Assembly: GCF_020687245.1 (NCBI RefSeq)
Contig: NZ_JAJEQG010000020.1
Span: forward strand, 1-51,143
Source: Faecalibacterium longum CLA-AA-H243
GTDB taxonomy: Bacteria > Bacillota > Clostridia > Oscillospirales > Ruminococcaceae
Direction of reading: 5' to 3'
Length of the DNA: 51,143 nt
A model generated the notes under the pieces. It was not told the DNA's origin. It saw nothing but the letters and a program-made list of their open reading frames with translations, and did not search any database. The stretch's first letter is position 1, and each line of letters starts with the position of its first letter. Of the stretch, positions 27,717 to 34,193 are shown piece by piece. The position numbers and the translations under genes were made by a program.

Positions 27717-28513
27717 CACCGCTTGCAAGGCAGACTGTGGGCACGGCCAGCACCGTTGTAGATGGACAGGATCTGTTTCATGTGGCGGTCTGCCACATTG
27801 CCAGTGTCGTTTTGTGCCAACCGGGTGATGGTCTTGGGATGCACTGTGCGCAGCCGGAGAATTAGCCGTTCCCGGCTATATTCGCCCTGATACAGAGCCA
27901 GAAAACGAGCCATGCCGTGCAGGATGCCAGACAGGAACGAATCCGAATCGCCACCCCAAGCGTCTACGAGAACGCTCAGCATTTCACGGTAAAGTGATGC
28001 ACCGTAGCTCTTGTAGATGTAGTAAGCCGAGCGGATGCAGTAGATTTTCCACGGGGCACGAATCCCATCCAGTGCAAACCGAACGCCTGTGTCCTCCGTT
28101 ACCGAAACAAAATCGCAGGCGTTTTCTTCGTGTGCCACCAGTTTGGCACGAAGCTGTTCACCAGCGGTCAGTTCGCTGGAAATGCCTGTCTGCACAGCAA
28201 ACAGCAGAGCTTCATGCTCTTTAGAAAGGCCGTAGAATACCTTGCAGCGAATCGGGAGGTCACGCCCACCGTTGCACGTTTTCCGTGCCTCAATGGTGTT
28301 CTGACCATCAAAGACGAAGTAGCGGCCATCCCGGTAGCTGACCTTCGGCTCATTGGCGATGTACTCCGAAAAGTTTGCTGCGATTCGTGCAACCTTGCCC
28401 ATACGGAGCAGCCGCTGATATTCGGCGCAGGGGTTCAGCAGAACGCTGTCAACGTACCGCACCTCGAAGTTGCACTCCGGCAGGCTGGAAAGATTCAGGT
28501 TAGAAAGCATCAT
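27716..28513 (-). CDS. ParB-nuclease-like (DUF6551-type) protein of the element
   Basis: This 265-residue protein has an N-terminal half that resembles ParB/sulfiredoxin-like folds: YVDSVLLNPCAEYQRLL, KVARIAANF, then GRYFVFDGQNTIEARKTC, where DGQ-N replaces the GERRxxA box of ParB. The C-terminal half is helical. The gene overlaps the upstream parB-like gene by 4 bp (ATGA) and the mazF-like gene downstream (TGATG), forming one tightly coupled unit. I recall similar proteins in Firmicutes conjugative elements, without a known function. It might modulate the toxin or act in plasmid-like partition; neither is shown. Confidence 0.65.
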   Translation of the reverse strand: MMLSNLNLSSLPECNFEVRYVDSVLLNPCAEYQRLLRMGKVARIAANFSEYIANEPKVSYRDGRYFVFDGQNTIEARKTCNGGRDLPIRCKVFYGLSKEHEALLFAVQTGISSELTAGEQLRAKLVAHEENACDFVSVTEDTGVRFALDGIRAPWKIYCIRSAYYIYKSYGASLYREMLSVLVDAWGGDSDSFLSGILHGMARFLALYQGEYSRERLILRLRTVHPKTITRLAQNDTGNVADRHMKQILSIYNGAGRAHSLPCKR

Positions 28514-29499
28514 AGCGTTTTCTCCTTTATTTTCAGAAGATACTGTACGGCATCTTCGGTCAAGTCATGAATGATCTTGCGGCAGTCCGAATCTTCAAAA
28601 ACATCCGGGTATTCTTTGAAAATCGTATTCCAGCGGCGAATAAAGTCCTCTTTGGCACCCTGTACCTCGCACATCATCAGGGAGCCGTTTGCAACGGCTC
28701 GTTCCTGATAGCGGTTGTCAATGGATGCTTTCAGAAAGGTTCTTTCTTCAGTAGTAAGCTGGCGTTGATGTCCTTGGATGCTTTTGCTGATTTCAGAAAG
28801 CGTTTGTTTTGAAGAAGATGTTTCGGCTTTTCGGGGCTGACGTTCCTGCTTTGGCTTCCGCAATTCTGCGAGAGCCGCAGGGATTTCTGCTTTTGGCGTT
28901 TTTGCCAAGGCGGTGATTTCTGCATCCGTTGCCTTGATGCGCCCGGTTAGGATTTCTTCTCTTGCACCGGGGACTGCATCTTCCGCAGCGTCTACGCCTT
29001 TGGCATACTTCTCTGCTCTCTTTACGGTAGCCGCCCCAACGCCGTTTTGTGCGGCAATGCGCTCACAGGTGGAGAGCTGCTTTGCCCTCAATGGATCATT
29101 TTGAACCATTGAGGTGAACCGTCCGTTCTCATCGTGTGCCCGCTCTTTGGAGCCGCCCCGTGCCAGCTTTTCGGATTCATACAGCTTGCCCATCAGAAAC
29201 TTCTTCCGTTCCGGGTCGAGATTTCTGCGTCCAAGCTGGTTCTGGCAGATCCATGAGAGAGCTGCGTAACGGTTATCCAGTTCGATCTCCTGTATCTGGT
29301 AGACAATGAACGGATGCTTCCGCAGGATGCGGTAGCGGGTATGCCCGTCCAGAATAAAGCCATTCCAGATGATAATGGGATTCAGCAGCCGCCCTTCGTG
29401 GAGAATGTTCTGCTCAAGCTGTTGTTCTTCTTCAAAATTCAGGGGCGGGATCTTGCCCTGAAATTCCGGGTCGATTTTAAGCGCATTCAGATTCATCAT
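28510..29499 (-). CDS. ParB/RepB-like nuclease-domain protein
   Basis: This 329-residue protein has an N-terminal ParB-like domain with FEEEQQLEQNILHEGRLLNPIIIWNGFILDGHTRYRIL spanning residues about 22-60, and LSWICQNQLGRRNLDPERK. A helix-turn-helix-like central region follows (STCERIAAQNGVGAATVKRAEKY, about 145-167), then a Lys/Ala-rich linker and a C-terminal helical domain. It probably binds DNA and may stabilise or regulate the circular form of the element. Its start overlaps the preceding zinc-finger gene by 23 bp; its stop overlaps the next start (ATGA). Confidence 0.75.
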   Translation of the reverse strand: MMNLNALKIDPEFQGKIPPLNFEEEQQLEQNILHEGRLLNPIIIWNGFILDGHTRYRILRKHPFIVYQIQEIELDNRYAALSWICQNQLGRRNLDPERKKFLMGKLYESEKLARGGSKERAHDENGRFTSMVQNDPLRAKQLSTCERIAAQNGVGAATVKRAEKYAKGVDAAEDAVPGAREEILTGRIKATDAEITALAKTPKAEIPAALAELRKPKQERQPRKAETSSSKQTLSEISKSIQGHQRQLTTEERTFLKASIDNRYQERAVANGSLMMCEVQGAKEDFIRRWNTIFKEYPDVFEDSDCRKIIHDLTEDAVQYLLKIKEKTL

Positions 29500-29722
29500 C
29501 GAAATGGCCTCGCTTCACATACTGCCCAGCGTTCTTATCGGGCTGTACATAATAATCGAAACCATAGCGAATCTGGCAGTAGGTGCAGACATCCTTGATC
29601 TTCTGCTTAGGGTCTGCGCGCCGGACGCGAACGCCCTTTGCCCCCTGAAAGGAATCCAGACAAATCGGGCAGAGGGTAGTCAAGCTGGCTTCGTCTACGC
29701 AGTTGTTATAAAATCGACTCAT
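29477..29722 (-). CDS. small zinc-finger protein
   Basis: This 81-residue protein has two CxxC knuckles, CPIC (about residue 18) and CTYC (about residue 46), separated by 24 residues with a basic strand VRVRRADPKQK between them, fitting a single zinc ribbon. The start is ATG 29722, with GGAGG 8 bp upstream; a second ATG at 29737 overlaps that site. The 3' end overlaps the parB-like gene. It heads the operon that runs to the recombinase and lies directly behind the candidate structured RNA. The function is unknown; DNA or RNA binding is plausible. Confidence 0.7.
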   Translation of the reverse strand: MSRFYNNCVDEASLTTLCPICLDSFQGAKGVRVRRADPKQKIKDVCTYCQIRYGFDYYVQPDKNAGQYVKRGHFDDESECA

Positions 29723-29760
29723 ATAGATTTCCTCCATATCGGTATTTTGATGGGAAATGT

Positions 29761-30054
29761 AAAACCACCAGCCGAGAAATCCTCAACTGGTGGTTTGAAA
29801 AATACTGTTTTTCTCCTATTTGTCCTCGACACCCCGGAGGTGGGAACTTTTCGGCGGCGGATTTGCACCGCTCCATTGGCATCTCAGCCACCCCGTCTGC
29901 TTTCTGACCGGGCCGCGAATTACGGAAGTATCATTGTCTGGAAGTGCCGAAAAGCTGCTTCTTCAATTTTCAAGGTACACGGTACAGTTTCGGGTTTGTC
30001 GTCCCCTGTTGGGGGGCTGCCCTTGCTGTGACCATAGTGTACTTGAAAACTGAA
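29761..30054 (-). ncRNA. candidate structured RNA or leader, about 290 nt
   Basis: This gene-free stretch, read leftward, can form a long outer stem. Bases 30054-30036 pair with 29979-29960 over 19 pairs with one bulge, one pair being G-U. They enclose a CCCC-AACA-GGGG hairpin. Further hairpins follow (GCGG/CCGC near 29865; CACC..GGGGTG near 29838). The last, AAACCACCAG/CTGGTGGTTT (29795-29786 with 29770-29761), is a perfect 10-bp stem with a weak U-rich tail, so it may be a terminator. Two palindromic operators lie just upstream. It could be a free RNA or an attenuating leader of the zinc-finger/parB operon. Confidence 0.55.
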
Positions 30055-30064
30055 GTTCTCGTTA

Positions 30065-30115
30065 GGAACCAGTAGTTCCGGTTTTGCCATTTTCACCGGA
30101 ACCAATCGTTCCGGT
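30065..30115. promoter_or_regulatory. pair of palindromic operator-like sites
   Basis: Site 1 is GGAAC-cagta-GTTCC (30065-30079). Site 2 is ACCGGAAC-caatc-GTTCCGGT (30095-30115). The centres are 33 bp apart, about three helical turns. They lie between the XRE gene stop and the structured RNA, so the nearby repressor is the natural candidate ligand. Confidence 0.65.
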
Positions 30116-30136
30116 TTACAACAGTAAAGCGTTTGA

Positions 30137-30463
30137 TCAAGCAGATTCGCCCAGCATTTCCAGCATAACAAGAATCCGCCGCTGCATTTCTTTCAGTTCT
30201 TTGCGGAGCATTTGCAGCTGATCTTGCAGTTCCTGCTCCCGCTGGGATGCAGACACGCCCAAAACGATGTAGTCCAGCGAGGAGCCAAATCGCTCCCGCA
30301 GCTCCACAAAGAGGTCGACAGACGGAACTTTCTCACCCTTCTCCAGATTTCTCATGTAGCGGTCACTGATGTTCAGGTCGATGGCAAGCTGTTCTTGTGT
30401 CACTTCACGGTCTTTTCGGAGGTTTTGGATTCGTTCACCCGTTGCAGTAGGATCATAATACAT
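30137..30463 (-). CDS. XRE-family transcriptional regulator
   Basis: This 108-residue protein has an N-terminal helix-turn-helix (TGERIQNLRKDREVTQEQLA through DLNISDRYMRNLEKGEK, residues 8-47). Its C-terminal half (about 70-104) is a Leu/Glu/Arg-rich coiled coil, likely for dimerisation. ATG 30463 follows GGAGGGAG; a longer frame upstream is the overlap with the preceding small gene. The protein probably represses element genes, with the paired palindromes downstream as candidate targets. It overlaps the upstream 74-residue ORF by 11 bp. Confidence 0.85.
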   Translation of the reverse strand: MYYDPTATGERIQNLRKDREVTQEQLAIDLNISDRYMRNLEKGEKVPSVDLFVELRERFGSSLDYIVLGVSASQREQELQDQLQMLRKELKEMQRRILVMLEMLGESA

Positions 30464-30677
30464 CACTCCCTCCGTTTCTTCCGCCGGGAGTGGGCGGAGC
30501 TTCATCTCCCATGCCGGATACGGCCAGCACATGATTTTTCACCAACATGAAAATACGGTCGGCATCAGCACTATGATTTTTGGTGCGCTTTTTGACGTTG
30601 GAAACTTCCAGCAATCGAGACAGTCGGAAGTACCATGTGGTCATCTTGAACCACGGAAGCAAATAGGTCGATTTCAT
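30453..30677 (-). CDS. small protein of unknown function
   Basis: This 74-residue ORF begins MKSTYLLPWFKMTTWYFRL and continues SNVKKRTKNHSADADRIFML, with a Gly/Pro-rich C-terminus. GGAGG lies 10 bp before ATG 30677. The last 11 bp overlap the XRE gene start, suggesting translational coupling. It has no family I recognise, and the low-complexity tail (GMGDEAPPTPGGRNGGSDV) leaves doubt about coding near the end. It could act with the regulator downstream. Confidence 0.5.
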   Translation of the reverse strand: MKSTYLLPWFKMTTWYFRLSRLLEVSNVKKRTKNHSADADRIFMLVKNHVLAVSGMGDEAPPTPGGRNGGSDVL

Positions 30678-30764
30678 TATCAATAATCCTCCAGTTATTT
30701 TACGGAATGTGAGCATTCGGACAAAAAGGATCGTGGTGGCCCACGACACCTTGCCCTTAAAAGC

Positions 30765-30800
30765 GCAAAAACGCCAGCCTCCCACAGTGGGAAGCTGGCG
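30765..30800 (-). terminator. leftward intrinsic terminator
   Basis: On the minus strand CGCCAGC-tt-CCCA-ctg-TGGG-ag-GCTGGCG is followed by TTTTTG. It lies upstream of the 74-residue ORF and would stop leftward transcripts from the XRE intergenic region. Confidence 0.8.
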
Positions 30801-30906
30801 CAATATTGCACATTGGCATGATTATGGGTGGTGAAGCAGAACGATTGTGCCGGTTTGTTGGCATTCTGGTCTACGGCAGCAGACAGGCTTTTTTTGATGC
30901 GTTACC

Positions 30907-30950
30907 CCAATAAAAAATCACAGTTACCTCCACAAACGGCAACTGTGATC
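30907..30950 (-). terminator. second leftward intrinsic terminator
   Basis: On the minus strand ATCACAGTTGCC pairs with GGTAACTGTGAT, followed by TTTTTTATTG. Together with the terminator at 30765 it brackets a gene-free stretch (30678-31103), which may give short leftward RNAs. Confidence 0.82.
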
Positions 30951-30967
30951 GAATAGCGCGTGAAATC

Positions 30968-31006
30968 TCCCGGACGAGTTACCGTTTTTTTATAACTCGA
31001 CCGGGA
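30968..31006. repeat. long inverted repeat of unknown role
   Basis: TCCCGG-a-CGAGTTA (30968-30981) and TAACTCG-a-CCGGGA (30993-31006) form a 13-bp stem with a single A-A mismatch and an 11-base T-rich loop. No U-run follows on either strand, so it is not a standard terminator. Confidence 0.75.
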
Positions 31007-31059
31007 AAAGGCATAAATCAGCACAATAGGACAAAATCACCCGAACGATGATGTTATAC

Positions 31060-31078
31060 CGTTCTTTCTGTAAGAACG
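31060..31078. promoter_or_regulatory. palindrome upstream of the rightward XRE gene
   Basis: CGTTCTT-tctgt-AAGAACG is a perfect 7-bp inverted repeat. A TACAAT -10-like hexamer on the plus strand starts just after it, and TATAAC lies on the minus strand just before it. It is a likely autoregulatory operator between divergent promoters. Confidence 0.6.
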
Positions 31079-31103
31079 ATACAATACTATTGAGGTGATG
31101 ATA

Positions 31104-31460
31104 ATGCCGAATGCAGATGCAATCGCTCTGGGAAAGCAGATAAAAGCTGTCCGAAAAGCGATGAAAATGACACAAGATCAACTGGCACTGAAAAGTAATG
31201 TTTCGGTGAAGTATATCGCCAATATTGAAAACGGAAAGCAGAATCCTTCTTTTGACATTTTAAGTGCCATTCTCCATGTCCTGCCACTTTCCCTGGATTC
31301 GGTTATCAACCCGAACTTATCAGAAGCAGAGCGCGAATGTCGAGAGTTAGAATCGATTTATTTTGCTTGTCCGCCAGAAATGCGAAAAACGCTGTTGGAT
31401 GCCACAAGGTCACTCGCAATCCATTTGACAGAACTTTCAGAACAGAACAAAAACACCTAA
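31104..31460 (+). CDS. XRE-family regulator, the only rightward gene of the element here
   Basis: This 118-residue protein has a helix-turn-helix (ALGKQIKAVRKAMKMTQDQLA, then VSVKYIANIENGKQNPSFD, residues about 7-50) and a C-terminal helical part (AERECRELESIYFACPPEM). ATG 31104 follows GAGGTG; upstream ATG and GTG codons overlap that site. It is transcribed opposite to nearly all other genes of the element, from a region with a perfect palindrome. It resembles Cro/CI-like switches that control excision or transfer. Its target is unknown. Confidence 0.85.
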   Translation: MPNADAIALGKQIKAVRKAMKMTQDQLALKSNVSVKYIANIENGKQNPSFDILSAILHVLPLSLDSVINPNLSEAERECRELESIYFACPPEMRKTLLDATRSLAIHLTELSEQNKNT

Positions 31461-31582
31461 GCTGCCAGAGTGGACGTTACGCTTCTCTCTGGCGTTCTTT
31501 TGTCTGAATACGCAATATTCTAACAGGTCATTCAATAAAATCACGTGAAAAGCAAACGAATTACACAATAATTTTCTCGTAA

Positions 31583-31804
31583 TCAGTCTCGTTGTGGATT
31601 TTGAACCTCTTTTTCAATGGCAAGATCATTTTCTAGCGTATCATATAGTTCTTGTGGGGTACGGCATAAGACTGCGTAGAAGTTGATAGGAGCACCCTCA
31701 TTAAAAAGCCGTACATACCCCCATCGACATGGGAGAACCTCTAAATAGGATGCCGTTTGCAAAAAATCTTCAAACTCTCTCAGAACATCTTCGAAGGATT
31801 GCAT
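31583..31804 (-). CDS. small protein of unknown function
   Basis: This 73-residue acidic protein (MQSFEDVLREFEDFLQT then ASYLEVLPCRWGYVRL) has a strong site, AGGAGG, 8 bp before ATG 31804. It contains CRTPQELYDTLENDLA near the C-terminus and looks like a compact alpha/beta protein. An AT-rich promoter region with TTGACA (31871-31866) lies upstream. It stands between the cargo terminator and the XRE gene. No function is assigned. Confidence 0.7.
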   Translation of the reverse strand: MQSFEDVLREFEDFLQTASYLEVLPCRWGYVRLFNEGAPINFYAVLCRTPQELYDTLENDLAIEKEVQNPQRD

Positions 31805-31856
31805 CTTACCGCCTCCTAAAATCTTTTTTCTATATTTTAGAAAAGATTATTTCCGA

Positions 31857-31871
31857 TTGCAAGGATGTCAA
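31857..31871 (-). repeat. TTGCAAGGATGTCAA motif, copy 1
   Basis: The 15 bases are identical to 42142-42156, and an 11-base core (CAAGGATGTCA) recurs at 27159-27169, all in the same orientation. Read leftward the motif begins TTGACA, so it may serve as a -35 element or a protein site. Confidence 0.6.
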
Positions 31872-31890
31872 TTTTTATCTATCCAGCTAA

Positions 31891-31943
31891 CGATAAAAGC
31901 CATACTCAAGGTTTAAGTTACCCATTGAGTATGGCTTTTATCG
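31891..31943. terminator. perfect 19-bp inverted repeat, bidirectional terminator
   Basis: CGATAAAAGCCATACTCAA (31891-31909) is the exact reverse complement of 31925-31943. It ends in T-rich or A-rich runs on both strands and sits directly behind the winged-helix gene stop, closing the transport cassette. Confidence 0.85.
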
Positions 31944-32369
31944 TTATAAGGAATCTTTTTTCACTGAAATGTTCGGCATAAATTGGTAGCCGAGGTTGGA
32001 GATCGTTCGGATATAGACAGGTGCAGCTCTATCATCCTCGATTTTTTGCCGGATGCGTCCAATTGTATTGGTAACAGCAGTCAGGCAGCTTTCACTATCC
32101 TGATGCCACACGGCTTCAAATATCTGCTCTTTTGTAAACAATTGCCCCGGATGCCGTGCCATTAAACTTAAAACGCCATATTCGTAACGGCTCATGTACA
32201 CTTCCTGTCCGTTTTTGAAAACACGACGGTGTTCTAAGTTTATTTCCAGACCGGGATAATTCAAAGTGTCTGGCGCAGCACGGTTCATTTCAATCCACTC
32301 AAAAATCGTCTGCTCTTGGGGAGGGCAGTGGCCCTTCGTGATACGAACAATAACTTCAATTTTTTGCAT
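31944..32369 (-). CDS. winged-helix (OmpR/PhoB-type) DNA-binding protein without receiver domain
   Basis: This 141-residue protein carries a C-terminal Trans_reg_C domain: LEINLEHRRVFKNGQEVYMSR, YEYGVLSLMARHPGQLFTKEQIF and IGRIRQKIEDD..YIRTISNLGYQF (residues about 41-130). The phospho-receiver domain normally fused to it is absent; the first 40 residues are too short for one. It lies 75 bp downstream of the second ABC half-transporter and is probably in the same operon. The start at 32369 has only a weak AGAAGAA site. It may regulate the cassette through binding partners rather than phosphorylation. Confidence 0.8.
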   Translation of the reverse strand: MQKIEVIVRITKGHCPPQEQTIFEWIEMNRAAPDTLNYPGLEINLEHRRVFKNGQEVYMSRYEYGVLSLMARHPGQLFTKEQIFEAVWHQDSESCLTAVTNTIGRIRQKIEDDRAAPVYIRTISNLGYQFMPNISVKKDSL

Positions 32370-32444
32370 AGAATTCTTCTAGAATCTTTGGTGAACAACT
32401 TCTCACAGACATTTAATGCTCCGCATCGCATACGCTGAATTTTG

Positions 32445-34193
32445 TTAAGCAAGGCTCCATCCAGCCGCATTCTTTCGGATGTTGACAAACTCCTGATAAA
32501 TGCCGGGCTGCTTCAAAAGTTCTTCGTGCGTGCCCTGCTGTGCAATCTGGCCGTTGTCAATGACCAAAATCTGATCGGCATTCTGGATGGTATTCAGACG
32601 GTGGGCGATTACGAGAAGTGTCTTGCCCTTTACCAGTTCCGAGATAGCCTCCTGAATATAGCTTTCGTTATCAGTATCTACGCTTGCGGTAGCTTCATCC
32701 AAAATGATGATAGGGGCATCTTTCAAGATGCAGCGTGCAATCGAGATGCGCTGCTTTTCACCGCCGGAGAGTGTAGCACCGCCTTCACCAACTACGGTCT
32801 GGAATCCATCAGGCAACGCCATGATGAAATCATAGCAGCGGGCCTTCTTAGCAGCTGCATAGACTTCTTCCTCTGTGGCGTCCGGTTTGCCTATGCTGAT
32901 ATTGTTGTAAATGGTATCTTGGAATAAGTACACTCGCTGGAATACCATGCTGATCTGCTCCATCAGCTCTGCCAAAGGCACGTTCCGAATGTCCATACCT
33001 CTTATTATTATGCTGCCAGATTTTACATCCCAAAGCCGAGCCAGCAAATTGGCAATAGTAGACTTTCCGCTGCCAGAAGGTCCGACTAAAGCAGTCATAG
33101 AATCTTTCTTCATGGCAAAGCTGATATGATGCAGAACTTCTTTGTCCTGATAAGCAAATACAACATCGTTAAACTGAACTTCTGGCTGTCCCGGCTGTGC
33201 CTGTGCAGGAAGATGCTGCTTGCCCGTGTCGGGAAGTTCAGGCTCATTCAGGACTGCTTCAATGCGGTCAAGAGCTGCATTCATAACGGTAAGGCGAGAT
33301 GCTTCCCCATAAAGAGCTTTCAGCGGTCCAAAGAGGTCAAACACAAACAGCAGAACACCAAGCACATAGGCCAGCGGAAGTGCGCCGCGCTGTTCCAATA
33401 CAATCGACAAGCCGAAAATCGCCGCAATACCAATGCCGTAAAGGATATTCAGACTCATTGTCCATGGTGTCATTTTCTGCTCAAAAGCAAGGGAGGTGTT
33501 TCTGGAACGCTGGAAATTGTCAGTCAATTCTTCTGATTTTTCGCCCAGCAGGTTGTAGCTCTTGATGACGCCAATGCCCTCCACAAAGGATAGAACCGCA
33601 TCGGTCAGCCGTTCGCTCTGCTCCTGCCGCTCTGCGGCTTCCCGCAGGGAAACCTTGTTCATTCCTTTTGACACCAGCCATGCCAGAACCGTGACGGCGG
33701 CAGCAATCAAACCAAGCTGTACGTTCAAATAAAACATGAATACCAGCAGAATCAAGGAGGACAGCAGATAGCCCATCATGTTGCCCAGCGTACTCATAGC
33801 GACTTCTTCAATGAATACCATATCCGTGCTAAGAACAGAGCTGATTTTGCCAATGTTGCCGGAAGTAAAATAGCCCATCGGAAGTTTCCGCAGATGGCTG
33901 CCCAGTTCCATGCGTTTATCCGCAAACATCAAATATCCTGCGGCACTTTGCAGGCTGTCGCTGAGGTAATGAACAAGGATTTGCACCAACACTGCTGCGG
34001 CAAGTCCAAGGCCGATATAAAGGCAAGTCTGGCTGGTCAGTGTGTCAGCTGCAAAGCGGCTTAAAACTACAAAGGCAAGAACGATTGGCATTTTTGACAA
34101 AATGGATTCCAAAAACGCACAAACGAATGCACCTTGAATACGGCCTTTATAACGGCCGGAGAGTTTCAAAATTCTTGAAAACATCGCAAACAT
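32445..34193 (-). CDS. ABC half-transporter, YbtP/Q-IrtB-like (second of pair)
   Basis: This 582-residue protein has an N-terminal six-helix membrane domain (about 15-290) and an ATPase domain with GPSGSGKSTIANLL (Walker A), LSGGEKQRISIARCILKD (signature) and IIILDEATASVD (Walker B). The start ATG (34193) follows the stop of the partner gene with no gap, so the two form a heterodimer. Although the fold is of exporter type, paired proteins of this kind (YbtPQ, IrtAB) import metal-siderophore complexes. The neighbouring ECF genes and AraC activator support that role here; drug export is the alternative. Confidence 0.85.
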   Translation of the reverse strand: MFAMFSRILKLSGRYKGRIQGAFVCAFLESILSKMPIVLAFVVLSRFAADTLTSQTCLYIGLGLAAAVLVQILVHYLSDSLQSAAGYLMFADKRMELGSHLRKLPMGYFTSGNIGKISSVLSTDMVFIEEVAMSTLGNMMGYLLSSLILLVFMFYLNVQLGLIAAAVTVLAWLVSKGMNKVSLREAAERQEQSERLTDAVLSFVEGIGVIKSYNLLGEKSEELTDNFQRSRNTSLAFEQKMTPWTMSLNILYGIGIAAIFGLSIVLEQRGALPLAYVLGVLLFVFDLFGPLKALYGEASRLTVMNAALDRIEAVLNEPELPDTGKQHLPAQAQPGQPEVQFNDVVFAYQDKEVLHHISFAMKKDSMTALVGPSGSGKSTIANLLARLWDVKSGSIIIRGMDIRNVPLAELMEQISMVFQRVYLFQDTIYNNISIGKPDATEEEVYAAAKKARCYDFIMALPDGFQTVVGEGGATLSGGEKQRISIARCILKDAPIIILDEATASVDTDNESYIQEAISELVKGKTLLVIAHRLNTIQNADQILVIDNGQIAQQGTHEELLKQPGIYQEFVNIRKNAAGWSLA

